Assembly: GCF_005405265.1 (NCBI RefSeq)
Contig: NZ_BJDS01000004.1
Location: 103,217-167,216 of the forward strand
Direction: 5' to 3'
DNA from: Enterococcus songbeiensis
GTDB taxonomy: Bacteria; Bacillota; Bacilli; Lactobacillales; Enterococcaceae
DNA: 64,000 nucleotides
Part shown: in pieces, positions 56,006-64,000 of the stretch
Layout of the letters: each line of letters starts with the position of its first letter
Numbering within the stretch: the stretch's first letter is position 1
Program-made: the position numbers and the translations under genes
The notes under the pieces: model-generated
Databases searched by the model: none
What the model saw: the letters and a program-made list of their open reading frames with translations, nothing else
What the model was told of the DNA's origin: nothing

Positions 56006-56692
56006 ATGATTGAAATGAAGGATGTAATGAAAAAGTACTCAAATGGTACTACAGCCATCCGTAATATCACGATCAATATCGATCAAGGTGAGTTTGTTTA
56101 TGTGGTCGGTCCTTCTGGGGCTGGGAAATCAACCTTTATCAAACTTATGTATCGTGAAGAAAAAGCGACAAAGGGTACCCTCAACGTTGCAGGCTATGAC
56201 CTGTTGAAAATAAAAAACCGCGATGTTCCTTTATTGCGTCGAGAAATCGGTATCGTGTTCCAAGATTATAAATTGTTGCCAAAGAAAACGATTTATGAAA
56301 ATGTTGCTTATGCAATGCAAGTTATCGGAAGAAAACCACGCGACATCAAAAAACGTGTCATGGAAGTTTTGGACTTGGTTGGTTTAAAACATAAAGTACG
56401 GGTATTTCCAAGTGAATTATCTGGTGGGGAACAACAGCGGGTATCGATTGCCCGAGCAATCGTCAATACGCCGAAAGTATTGATCGCCGATGAGCCTACC
56501 GGAAACCTTGACCCTGAAAATTCTTGGGAAATCATGAAATTGTTGGATCGCATCAATGCGCAAGGAACGACGGTAGTGATGGCAACCCATAACAGCACGA
56601 TCGTTAACACGATCCGCCATCGGGTGGTTGCGATTGAAAACGGTCGGATAATTCGTGACCAAGCGGAAGGGGAATATGGATACGATGATTAG
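56006..56692 (+). CDS. ftsE: cell division ABC ATPase FtsE
   Basis: FtsE powers FtsX to control septal peptidoglycan hydrolases. The 228 residues have Walker A GPSGAGKST, the Q-loop region IVFQDYKLLPKKTIYENV, signature LSGGEQQRVSIARA and Walker B VLIADEPTGNLDP. An in-frame ATG at 55943 lies upstream, before the -10 element; ATG 56006 follows GGAGAG. It overlaps ftsX. Confidence 0.96.
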   Translation: MIEMKDVMKKYSNGTTAIRNITINIDQGEFVYVVGPSGAGKSTFIKLMYREEKATKGTLNVAGYDLLKIKNRDVPLLRREIGIVFQDYKLLPKKTIYENVAYAMQVIGRKPRDIKKRVMEVLDLVGLKHKVRVFPSELSGGEQQRVSIARAIVNTPKVLIADEPTGNLDPENSWEIMKLLDRINAQGTTVVMATHNSTIVNTIRHRVVAIENGRIIRDQAEGEYGYDD

Positions 56693-57569
56693 AACTTTTT
56701 TCCGACATCTTTTAGAAAGCATGAAAAGTCTGAAGCGTAATGGCTGGATGACAGTCGCTTCCGTCAGTGCGGTAACCATCACATTGACTCTAGTGGGAAT
56801 TTTTATGGCAGTTATCATGAATGCCACAAAATTAGCACAAGATATTGAAAAAAACGTGGATGTTTCTGTTTTTATCGATATTGGTACAAAACAAGAGGAT
56901 ATTGATAAATTAGAAACCGAATTAAAAGGGATTGAGCACGTAAAGAAAGTCACTTTTTCAAATAAAGATGACGAATTAAAGAAAATCCAAAAAGCAATGG
57001 GAGATTCTTGGAATTTATTCGAAGGCGACAGTAACCCTCTTTATGATGTGTTCGTTGTCAGCACTCAGAGTCCGGATTACACCAAACAAATTTCAAAAGA
57101 AGCGGCTAAACTGCCGAGTGTGTTTAAGGCCGATTATGGTGGTGCCAATTCAGATAAAATCTTTGGAATCGCTGATGGTGTCAAAACTTGGGGCTTAGCA
57201 GGAGCGGTATTGCTGCTGTTCGTTGCAATGTTTTTGATTTCCAACACGATTCGAATTACTATTTTATCTCGGCAACGGGAAATCCAGATCATGCGTCTGG
57301 TAGGTGCCAAGAATGGGTATATTCGTTGGCCGTTTTTCCTTGAAGGCGGTTGGATTGGTCTTTTAGGCGCTGTGATTCCTGTGTTGATTATGGTTTTTGG
57401 GTATCGTCAAGTTTATCGTTTAGTCAATCCAATGCTCTTGCGTTCCAACTACAGCTTATTGCAGCCGGATACGTTTACGTTGCAAATTTGTTTATTGATG
57501 GTCGTTTTGGGTATGGTAATCGGTTCTCTTGGTTCAATCATTTCCATGCGTCGATTCTTAAAAGCTTAA
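56676..57569 (+). CDS. ftsX: cell division membrane protein FtsX
   Basis: FtsX is the four-helix permease-like partner of FtsE, passing the signal to wall hydrolases. The 297 residues show RTFFRHLLESMKSLKRNGWM, then TVASVSAVTITLTLVG (helix one), an extracellular domain of about 130 residues (VDVSVFIDIGTKQEDIDKLE), and the three-helix C-terminal part with RQREIQIMRLVGAKNGYIRW. ATG 56676 is close to GGAAGGGG, so ATG 56685 (nine bases on) is an alternative start. Both overlap ftsE. Confidence 0.94.
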   Translation: MDTMIRTFFRHLLESMKSLKRNGWMTVASVSAVTITLTLVGIFMAVIMNATKLAQDIEKNVDVSVFIDIGTKQEDIDKLETELKGIEHVKKVTFSNKDDELKKIQKAMGDSWNLFEGDSNPLYDVFVVSTQSPDYTKQISKEAAKLPSVFKADYGGANSDKIFGIADGVKTWGLAGAVLLLFVAMFLISNTIRITILSRQREIQIMRLVGAKNGYIRWPFFLEGGWIGLLGAVIPVLIMVFGYRQVYRLVNPMLLRSNYSLLQPDTFTLQICLLMVVLGMVIGSLGSIISMRRFLKA

Positions 57570-57583
57570 CAATTGATTTTGAC

Positions 57584-57615
57584 AGCATCCTGCTATTTTT
57601 GCAGGGTGCTTTTTT
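57584..57615 (+). terminator. terminator after ftsX
   Basis: AGCATCCTGC and GCAGGGTGCT pair (one G-T), followed by TTTTT. Confidence 0.85.
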
Positions 57616-57658
57616 GACGAAAAAATGTGAAACACGGGGAGAAATCAGCGGTTATGCC

Positions 57659-57687
57659 TTTACTTCTTTTCGCAACTTCGCTATTCT
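57659..57687 (+). promoter_or_regulatory. promoter of cls
   Basis: TTTACT (57659-57664), 17 bases, TATTCT (57682-57687). Confidence 0.5.
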
Positions 57688-57715
57688 TTAGTAGAGAATA
57701 CAGAGGAGGAGAAAC

Positions 57716-59164
57716 GTGCAGTACATTACTGAAAATGTGTTTACGATTTTGACGGTCGCAAATATTTTGCTTTCATTTATTATTGTTTTCCGCGAACGCA
57801 AACAAACGGCACAAACTTGGGCTTGGCTGCTGGTATTGATGTTTATTCCGGTGGTCGGTTTTATTTTGTACATTTTCTTTGGCCGAGGAATTTCAAAGGA
57901 TAAGATTTTTGATTTAAAAATGCAAGGAAAAATCGGGATGAATGTGGAAATTGAAGAACAACGGCAAGCGTTGAAGCGAGATTTATTTCCTCATCCATCT
58001 ACCGCACAGGTGAACGTCAAGCAGTTAGTTTATATGCTGACGGTTTTTGAGCATTCATTGTACACATCTACTAATGAAATTCAATTATTTATCGATGGTC
58101 GGGAAAAATTCGATCAATTGATCGAGGATATCCGTCACGCAAAGGACCATATTCATTTTGAATACTATATTTATCGAGATGATACCTTAGGAGTAGAGGT
58201 CCGAAATGCATTAGTAGACGCAGCAAAACGGGGAGTCAAGGTACGGGTACTGCTTGATGCATGGGGCTCAACGCAAGTCCGCAAGAATTTTTTTCAACCT
58301 TTGAAAGAACATGGTGGTGTCGTGGCGTTCTTTTTCCCATTATTTGTTCCTTACATCAATCCCCGAATTAATTATCGGAATCACCGAAAAATTGTGGTGA
58401 TTGATGGAGAAATTGGCTATACTGGTGGATTTAACGTTGGTAATGAGTATTTAGGTTTGGTGAAAAAATTTGGTTATTGGCGGGACAATCATTTAAGGAT
58501 TCATGGTCCAGCTGTTTATTCTTTGCAAAACCGATTTTTAATGGATTGGAATTCCCAACATACTCAAGAAGTCCAATATGCCAAAGAGTTATTTCCGCCA
58601 ATTCAGTCAAATGGGAAGAAAGCGATTCAAATCGTGACAAGCGGTCCTGATTCTAAGTTTGAACAAATCAAAATGACTTACTTGAAAATGATCAGCATGG
58701 CAAAGGAAGAAATTTTGATTCAAACTCCCTATTATATTCCGGATGAATCAATTCATGAAGCTTTAAAACTGGCATTATTGTCAGGGGTTAAAGTGCAGAT
58801 GCAAATCCCTAACAAACCGGATCATCCGTTGGTCTACTGGGCTACTTATTCTTTTGCGGCAGAACTAATCGAGTTTGGGGCAATTATTGAAACCTATGAA
58901 AATGGATTTGTTCATGCCAAGACGATGATTATCGATGGTGGCATTGTGTCCGTTGGTTCGGCAAATATTGATGTCCGCTCTTTCCGATTGGATTTTGAAG
59001 TGAATGCAATCATTTATGATGAAGCAATCACCCAACAAGTTCAGCAGGCTTTTTTAGAAGATTCAAAAAAATCGCAAGTATTGACAAAAGAACGATACGC
59101 ACAACGAGGTGTGGTGATCAAGTTAAAAGAAGGACTAGGTCGTTTGGTTTCGCCATTATTATAA
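57716..59164 (+). CDS. cls: cardiolipin synthase
   Basis: Makes cardiolipin from two phosphatidylglycerol molecules at the membrane. The 482-residue protein has two N-terminal membrane helices separated by a PLDNF-type turn (RERKQTAQTWAWLLVLMFIP) and two HKD phospholipase D motifs, HRKIVVIDGEIGYTGG from His223 and HAKTMIIDGGIVSVGS from His400. The start codon is GTG 57716 behind GAGGAGGAG. In enterococci cls changes are linked to daptomycin resistance; nothing in this sequence shows such a change. Confidence 0.95.
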   Translation: MQYITENVFTILTVANILLSFIIVFRERKQTAQTWAWLLVLMFIPVVGFILYIFFGRGISKDKIFDLKMQGKIGMNVEIEEQRQALKRDLFPHPSTAQVNVKQLVYMLTVFEHSLYTSTNEIQLFIDGREKFDQLIEDIRHAKDHIHFEYYIYRDDTLGVEVRNALVDAAKRGVKVRVLLDAWGSTQVRKNFFQPLKEHGGVVAFFFPLFVPYINPRINYRNHRKIVVIDGEIGYTGGFNVGNEYLGLVKKFGYWRDNHLRIHGPAVYSLQNRFLMDWNSQHTQEVQYAKELFPPIQSNGKKAIQIVTSGPDSKFEQIKMTYLKMISMAKEEILIQTPYYIPDESIHEALKLALLSGVKVQMQIPNKPDHPLVYWATYSFAAELIEFGAIIETYENGFVHAKTMIIDGGIVSVGSANIDVRSFRLDFEVNAIIYDEAITQQVQQAFLEDSKKSQVLTKERYAQRGVVIKLKEGLGRLVSPLL

Positions 59165-59183
59165 GAAAATTTTTTGTAGAAAT

Positions 59184-59220
59184 AAAAGCAAGCCGGAAAT
59201 CGTTTCGGTTTGCTTTTTTT
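59184..59220 (+). terminator. terminator after cls
   Basis: AAAAGCAAGCCG and CGGTTTGCTTTT pair (one G-T), with a T-run. Confidence 0.8.
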
Positions 59221-59341
59221 CGGCATAGGAGCAGGAAAACAGAAACGTAGGAACAAGCCTAGATTTCCTTAGTACAGCTTCTATTTTAGAAAGTGAACAA
59301 TAAAGCTCGGGGTTCTTTTCATGGTGGTCAGTAAATAAGGC

Positions 59342-59371
59342 TTTCGTATTCCTAGTGGATAATGGTAGAAT
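59342..59371 (+). promoter_or_regulatory. candidate pstS promoter
   Basis: TTTCGT (59342-59347), 18 bases, TAGAAT (59366-59371) with TGG extension. No clear PhoP box is seen upstream of it. Confidence 0.4.
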
Positions 59372-59408
59372 AGAGTTGTTTTAATCAACCAATTAAGGAG
59401 CAAATCAA

Positions 59409-60263
59409 ATGAGAAAATTGAAATTTTTACTCCCATTTTTGGGAATGATCCTACTTTTGACCGGCTGTGCAAAATGGATCGATCGCGGAGAATCGATTAC
59501 AGCGGTTGGATCATCCGCCTTACAGCCCCTTGTTGAAACGGTAGCTGAAGAATATCAAAATAAATTTCCGGGAAAATTTGTCAATGTACAAGGAGGCGGC
59601 AGCGGGACCGGATTAAGTCAAGTTCAATCTGGAGCTGTTGAAATCGGAAATTCAGATCTTTTTGCGGAAGAAAAAAGCGGCATTGATGCATCAAAATTGC
59701 AGGATCACAGAGTCGCAGCGGTGGGAATCACACCAATCGTAAATAAAAAAATCGGAATTGAAGATATTGCATTAGCAGATTTACGGGATATTTTCTTAGG
59801 AAAAATTACCAATTGGAAAGAACTTGGGGGCGCTGATCAGGCAATCGTCATTTTAAACCGGGCTGCCGGTAGTGGAACACGAGGTACCTTTGAGAAGTGG
59901 GTGTTGGAAGATAAAACAGCTATCCGAGCCCAAGAACAAGATTCCAGTGGAATGGTCCGTCAAATCGTGGCAGATACGCCGGGGGCAATCAGCTATGTTG
60001 CTTTTTCATATGTCACGGATGCGGTAGCGACATTGAAGGTTGACGGAGTAGCGCCCACCGATGAAAATGTGACAACGAATGATTGGAAAATCTGGGCATA
60101 TGAACACATGTATACAAAAGGAAAACCAGAAAAATTGACAGCCGAATTTATGGAATACATGCTGTCAGATGAAGTCCAAGACAATATTGTAGGCAAACTG
60201 GGCTACATCCCGATTTCTGACATGAAAGTCGAACGGGATTGGCAGGGAAATATCGTCAACTAA
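59409..60263 (+). CDS. pstS: phosphate-binding lipoprotein PstS
   Basis: The extracellular phosphate receptor of the high-affinity Pst ABC importer. The 284 residues begin with a lipoprotein signal (LLPFLGMILLLTGC, lipobox Cys near residue 20) and have the phosphate-binding fold AVGSSALQPLVETVAEEYQN, GGGSGTGLSQVQSGAVEIG, then NRAAGSGTRGTFEKWV. AAGGAG precedes ATG 59409. Confidence 0.95.
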   Translation: MRKLKFLLPFLGMILLLTGCAKWIDRGESITAVGSSALQPLVETVAEEYQNKFPGKFVNVQGGGSGTGLSQVQSGAVEIGNSDLFAEEKSGIDASKLQDHRVAAVGITPIVNKKIGIEDIALADLRDIFLGKITNWKELGGADQAIVILNRAAGSGTRGTFEKWVLEDKTAIRAQEQDSSGMVRQIVADTPGAISYVAFSYVTDAVATLKVDGVAPTDENVTTNDWKIWAYEHMYTKGKPEKLTAEFMEYMLSDEVQDNIVGKLGYIPISDMKVERDWQGNIVN

Positions 60264-60265
60264 TC

Positions 60266-60304
60266 TTTACACAAAATTTACATTAAGTTAAAGGCAAATT
60301 GATG
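60266..60304 (+). promoter_or_regulatory. candidate PhoP box upstream of pstC
   Basis: TTTACA (60266), TTTACA (60277), TTAAAG (60288) and TTGATG (60299) recur every 11 bases, the pattern of PhoP-family boxes (TTHACA hexamers, five-base spacing), with the -35 TTGACG directly downstream. Confidence 0.7.
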
Positions 60305-60332
60305 TTGACGGCGTAAACTAAGAGCGTATGGT
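60305..60332 (+). promoter_or_regulatory. candidate pstC-internal promoter
   Basis: TTGACG (60305-60310), 16 bases, TATGGT (60327-60332), just after the PhoP-like box. Confidence 0.5.
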
Positions 60333-60362
60333 ATGAAACACTCAAATTGAGGAGGAGCCCTC

Positions 60363-61283
60363 TTGGAAGATGTAAAAAAAGTATTGTTAAGGAAATCGAA
60401 GCGTGCGCGAATTGAGCAACGAGGAAAAATCATCAGCTTTTTATGTATCGCATTGATTGTTCTGGTTGTGCTGTCGATTTTTTATTTCGTTGCTAGTCGT
60501 GGATTGGCAACATTTTTTACGGATGGAATTAATGTGTTTGATTTTCTGTTTGGTACTGAATGGAATCCTAGTCAAATTGGTTCAAATGGCAAACCTTTAG
60601 TAGGAGCTTTGCCAATGATTGCCGGCTCGTTTATTGTGACATTTTTATCAGCGATTATCGCGACTCCATTTGCGATTGGCGCTGCTGTTTTCATGACAGA
60701 AATTTCACCAAAACAAGGACAGAAAATCTTGCAGCCAGTCATCGAGTTGCTGGTTGGAATTCCTTCTGTAGTTTATGGATTTATCGGGTTATCCGTCATT
60801 GTTCCAGCCGTTCGTTCCGTTTTTGGTGGAACTGGTTTTGGGATTCTGGCAGGAACGTTTGTCTTATTCATTATGATTTTGCCAACCGTAACAACTATGA
60901 CGGCAGATGCTTTGAAAGCTGTTCCTCGCCATTATCGTGAGGCATCCTTGGCTTTAGGTGCCACCCGTTGGCAAACGATTTATAAGGTTGTTTTACGTGC
61001 AGCAGTTCCAGGAATTTTGACCGCCGTGGTTTTTGGCATGGCACGGGCTTTTGGAGAAGCGTTGGCGATTCAAATGGTTATCGGGAATGCGGCTTTGTTG
61101 CCATCCGGTTTGGTAACCCCCGCTTCAACCTTGACATCCATCTTGACCATGGGTATCGGAAATACCATCATGGGAACAGTGGAAAATAATGTCTTATGGT
61201 CACTGGCATTGATTCTTCTATTGATGTCCTTACTATTTAACATAATTATTCGCATGATTGGGAAGAAAGGGGCACTGAAATAA
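60363..61283 (+). CDS. pstC: phosphate ABC transporter permease PstC
   Basis: One of two membrane subunits of the phosphate importer. The 306-residue protein has six predicted membrane helices and the permease EAA loop with ALGATRWQTIYKVVL. The start is TTG 60363 after TTGAGGAGGAG. Its stop TAA overlaps the pstA ATG (TAATG), so the two are tightly coupled. Confidence 0.94.
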   Translation: MEDVKKVLLRKSKRARIEQRGKIISFLCIALIVLVVLSIFYFVASRGLATFFTDGINVFDFLFGTEWNPSQIGSNGKPLVGALPMIAGSFIVTFLSAIIATPFAIGAAVFMTEISPKQGQKILQPVIELLVGIPSVVYGFIGLSVIVPAVRSVFGGTGFGILAGTFVLFIMILPTVTTMTADALKAVPRHYREASLALGATRWQTIYKVVLRAAVPGILTAVVFGMARAFGEALAIQMVIGNAALLPSGLVTPASTLTSILTMGIGNTIMGTVENNVLWSLALILLLMSLLFNIIIRMIGKKGALK

Positions 61284-62167
61284 TGAATGCCAAACGCTCA
61301 GATAAAATTGCCACTGGGGTTTTATACGGAATCTCCGGAATCATTGTTTTGATTTTGGCAGCCTTATTGCTTTATATTTTAGTCCGAGGTGTACCTCATA
61401 TTTCTTGGAGCTTTTTAACCCAACCTTCGAAGGCTTATCAAACGGGTGGGGGAATCGGCATTCAGCTATTTAATTCCTTTTACTTGCTGTTTATCACGAT
61501 GCTAATCAGTTTTCCCATTTCTTTGGGAGCAGGGATTTATCTTTCCGAGTATGCGGGAAAAAATTGGCTGACAGATGTCATCCGTACATCCATCGAGATT
61601 CTAAGCTCTTTGCCATCAGTTGTTGTCGGTTTGTTCGGCTTTTTAATTTTTGTTATTCAATTTCAATATGGCTTCTCAATTATTTCCGGTGCATTGGCAT
61701 TGACCTTTTTCAATTTACCTTTATTAACCAGAAATGTGGAAGAATCCTTACAAGCCATTCATTACACCCAAAGAGAAGCAGGCTTAGCCTTAGGTTTATC
61801 ACGCTGGGAAACTGTGACACGAGTGGTTGTTCCTGAAGCAACCCCTGGAATTTTAACGGGCGTAATCCTTAGCTCAGGCAGAATTTTTGGAGAAGCTGCT
61901 GCCTTGATCTATACCGCCGGACAAAGCGCACCAGCATTGGATTTTAGTAATTGGAATCCATTAAGTGTTTCTAGCCCTATCAGTATTTTCCGGCAAGCAG
62001 AAACATTGGCTGTGCATATTTGGAAAATAAATACCGAAGGAACGATGCCAGATGGTGTGCAGGTTTCCGCTGGAGCTTCAGCTGTTTTGATTATTGCTGT
62101 ACTGTTGTTCAACATAGGTGCACGGGCAGCGGGCAAACGACTTTATAAGAAAATGACATCTGCTTAA
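61283..62167 (+). CDS. pstA: phosphate ABC transporter permease PstA
   Basis: The second permease subunit, 294 residues, with six membrane helices and an EAA loop ALGLSRWETVTRVVV. The TSIEILSSLPSVVVGLFGFL segment is typical of PstA. ATG 61283 overlaps the pstC stop. Confidence 0.94.
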   Translation: MNAKRSDKIATGVLYGISGIIVLILAALLLYILVRGVPHISWSFLTQPSKAYQTGGGIGIQLFNSFYLLFITMLISFPISLGAGIYLSEYAGKNWLTDVIRTSIEILSSLPSVVVGLFGFLIFVIQFQYGFSIISGALALTFFNLPLLTRNVEESLQAIHYTQREAGLALGLSRWETVTRVVVPEATPGILTGVILSSGRIFGEAAALIYTAGQSAPALDFSNWNPLSVSSPISIFRQAETLAVHIWKINTEGTMPDGVQVSAGASAVLIIAVLLFNIGARAAGKRLYKKMTSA

Positions 62168-62179
62168 GGAGATTCAAGT

Positions 62180-62986
62180 ATGAGTAAATATAATTTAGAG
62201 GATCGTCATATCATCACGATGGAGGAACAGCAGGAAATTGCGTTATACACGGAAGACCTGCATGTGTGGTACGGACAAAACGAAGCAATCAAAGGTGTCG
62301 ATTTGCAGTTTGAAAAGAATAAAATCACGGCATTAATCGGTCCTTCCGGCTGTGGGAAATCAACGTATCTACGATCTTTAAATCGAATGAATGACGGAAT
62401 CGCCAATACGAAAACTACCGGCAAGATTATGTACAAAGAAGTCGATGTCAATCAGGACAATGTCGACGTTTACGAAATGCGCAAACGAATTGGGATGGTT
62501 TTTCAACGCCCAAATCCCTTCAGTAAATCTATTTATGAAAATATCACTTTTGCCCTCAAACGCCATGGGGAAAAAAATAAAAAGAAATTAGATGAAATCG
62601 TTGAAACAAGTTTGAAGCAAGCCGCTTTGTGGGATCAAGTCAAAGACAGTTTAGATAAAAGTGCCTTGGCCCTATCTGGCGGTCAACAGCAGCGGCTGTG
62701 TATTGCCCGAGCAATCGCCATGAAACCGGATATCCTTTTGTTGGATGAACCAGCCAGCGCGTTGGATCCGATTTCTACTGGGACGGTGGAGGAAACACTG
62801 ATAAACTTGAAGGAACACTATACGATTGTAATTGTGACACATAATATGCAGCAGGCGGCACGGATCAGCGATTATACCGCATTTTTCTATCTTGGAAAAG
62901 CAATCGAATATGATAAGACAAGAAAAATCTTTACCCGCCCGAAAATCCAAGCGACAGAAGATTATGTTTCCGGCCACTTTGGGTAA
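62180..62986 (+). CDS. pstB1: phosphate ABC transporter ATPase PstB (first copy)
   Basis: A 268-residue ABC ATPase of the Pst importer. Motifs: Walker [11 protein letters not shown]-loop [15 protein letters not shown], signature [14 protein letters not shown], Walker [14 protein letters not shown], and the C-terminal [10 protein letters not shown] typical of PstB. Compared with copy two it has a longer N-terminal region ([20 protein letters not shown]). AAGGAG precedes ATG 62180. Confidence 0.95.
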   Translation: MSKYNLEDRHIITMEEQQEIALYTEDLHVWYGQNEAIKGVDLQFEKNKITALIGPSGCGKSTYLRSLNRMNDGIANTKTTGKIMYKEVDVNQDNVDVYEMRKRIGMVFQRPNPFSKSIYENITFALKRHGEKNKKKLDEIVETSLKQAALWDQVKDSLDKSALALSGGQQQRLCIARAIAMKPDILLLDEPASALDPISTGTVEETLINLKEHYTIVIVTHNMQQAARISDYTAFFYLGKAIEYDKTRKIFTRPKIQATEDYVSGHFG

Positions 62987-63016
62987 TCCAAGTTGTCGAG
63001 AAAAACGGAGGCATTT

Positions 63017-63775
63017 ATGGCAGAGGAAATTATTGCATCAAAAGATTTGCATTTATATTATGGAAAAAAAGAAGCCTTGAAAGGCATTTCTATGGGAATC
63101 AACAAGGGAGAGATCACTGCAATGATCGGTCCTTCCGGTTGTGGGAAATCCACGTATCTGCGTTCATTGAATCGAATGAATGATTTGATTCCAAATGTGA
63201 CAATCACCGGAAATGTTCTATATAAAGGACAGGATATTTACAGTCCTCGGCAGGATACCGTTGAATTGCGTAAAGAAATCGGCATGGTTTTTCAACAGCC
63301 AAATCCTTTTCCTTTTTCAATTTACGAAAATATCATTTATGGGTTAAAATTAAAGGGTGAAAAAGACAAGCATGTCTTTGATCAGGTAGTTGAAGAAAGT
63401 TTAAAAGCTGCCTCTGCATGGGATGATGTGAAAGACAAATTGCATACCAGTGCGTTGTCCTTGTCTGGCGGTCAGCAGCAACGAGTCTGTATTGCACGTG
63501 TTCTAGCGGTGGATCCGCAAATCATTTTGCTGGATGAGCCTACCAGTGCGCTAGATCCGATTTCTTCCGCGAAAATCGAAGGGACCTTGTTGGAATTGAA
63601 AGAGAAATATACGATGATCATCGTTACCCATAATCTTTCCCAAGCCTCACGAATTTCTGATAAAACGGCCTTCTTTTTAGATGGAAACCTGATTGAATTT
63701 GATGATACGAAAAAAATCTTTTTACAACCAGGAAAAAAAGAAACAGAAGACTACATCTCAGGAAGATTCGGCTAA
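63017..63775 (+). CDS. pstB2: phosphate ABC transporter ATPase PstB (second copy)
   Basis: A 252-residue paralog of pstB1: [60 protein letters not shown]. Two pstB genes in tandem are common in enterococci and streptococci. An in-frame start at 62993 exists, but CGGAGGCATTT sets ATG 63017. A tandem repeat array begins ten bases after its stop. Confidence 0.95.
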   Translation: MAEEIIASKDLHLYYGKKEALKGISMGINKGEITAMIGPSGCGKSTYLRSLNRMNDLIPNVTITGNVLYKGQDIYSPRQDTVELRKEIGMVFQQPNPFPFSIYENIIYGLKLKGEKDKHVFDQVVEESLKAASAWDDVKDKLHTSALSLSGGQQQRVCIARVLAVDPQIILLDEPTSALDPISSAKIEGTLLELKEKYTMIIVTHNLSQASRISDKTAFFLDGNLIEFDDTKKIFLQPGKKETEDYISGRFG

Positions 63776-63785
63776 AACCAAGAAA

Positions 63786-64000
63786 CCACTTTTTTCAAGT
63801 ACACTAGTGGAATGATATACGTAGTGAAAAACAAACTAAATTTTCTAAAAGAAAATTTAATACATCAAAATGAACGAGGATGTCAGTTCCACTTTATCTA
63901 AGTGTACTAGTGGAATGATATAGGTAGTGAAAAACAAACTAAATTTTCTAAAAGAAAATTTAATACATCAAAATGAACGAGGATGTCAGTTCCACTTTAT
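63786..64000. repeat. tandem array of a 103-bp palindrome-rich unit, running off the window
   Basis: Two full units (63786-63888, 63889-63991) and the first nine bases of a third. The units differ at only a few positions, mostly near their first 20 bases. Each has a CCACT/AGTGG arm pair at its left end, an AAATTTTCT/AGAAAATTT palindrome (63838-63858 and 103 bases later), and ends GTCAGTT. No open frame or clear promoter was seen. It follows pstB2, where phoU usually lies. Confidence 0.8.

Noticed and set aside
1..64000. CRISPR array, prophage or insertion sequence
   Set aside because: No regularly spaced short repeats with unique spacers, no transposase, integrase or phage structural genes were seen. 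The only tandem array is the 103-bp unit at the right edge, without unique spacers.

Overview
The window is about 64 kb of low-GC Firmicutes chromosome, and gene content and order point to Enterococcus or a very close relative. The evidence is the run efp-yqhY-nusB-folD-xseA-xseB-ispA-tlyA-argR-recN, the division/wall cluster mraZ to divIVA followed by a T-box ileS, then zwf, and later secA-prfB-ftsE-ftsX and a pst operon with two pstB genes. The genus is inferred from recalled synteny and protein similarity; no database search was run. Nearly all of the window is core genome. I saw no prophage, insertion sequence, CRISPR array, rRNA or tRNA.

Layout. 1-8.4 kb: the tail of a cut-off gene, then translation, folate, DNA-repair and isoprenoid housekeeping genes ending at recN. 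8.4-11.6 kb: a tiny DUF4044-type membrane protein gene and what looks like an accessory insert (short-chain dehydrogenase, AraC-type regulator, RibD-C/DHFR-like reductase). 12-13.5 kb: corA on the minus strand and a DUF3397 membrane protein. 13.5-31.2 kb: the division and cell wall cluster mraZ-rsmH-ftsL-pbp2B-mraY-murD-murG-divIB-ftsA-ftsZ-ylmE-sepF-ylmG-ylmH-divIVA, then a T-box and ileS. 31.3-36.1 kb: zwf with a DtxR-family regulator, an M29 aminopeptidase, a TetR regulator and a flavodoxin. 36.3-41.7 kb: map, a YihY membrane protein, tagO, a Zn/Cd-type P-type ATPase and a 53-residue orphan. 41.7-49.1 kb: a TetR regulator divergent from a 1414-residue fused acyl-CoA dehydratase activase/dehydratase, a GntR regulator, a YigZ-family protein, a DUF7662 protein and an orphan PTS IIB. 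49.2-57.6 kb: comFA-comFC, long hpf, secA, prfB with its programmed frameshift, ftsE-ftsX. 57.7-64 kb: cardiolipin synthase and pstS-pstC-pstA-pstB1-pstB2, ending in a tandem array of 103-bp units that runs off the window.

How the genes work together. The middle block couples lipid II synthesis (mraY, murD, murG) to the divisome (FtsL, PBP2B, DivIB, FtsA, FtsZ, SepF, DivIVA). MraZ probably controls it through GTGG boxes with a 10-bp period. Regulation visible in the DNA includes the ileS T-box, the prfB frameshift, a candidate PhoP box inside the pst operon, a dyad-rich consensus promoter at the metal ATPase, a cre-like site at the orphan IIB gene and a palindromic operator at the GntR gene.

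The least expected observations are two genes of the division cluster (divIB, ylmG) whose best start codon is ATT, a hairpin ahead of ylmG that shares sequence with the terminal 103-bp repeats, and a terminator-like hairpin in the short leader of the 1414-residue gene. I did not find a clearly new multi-gene system.
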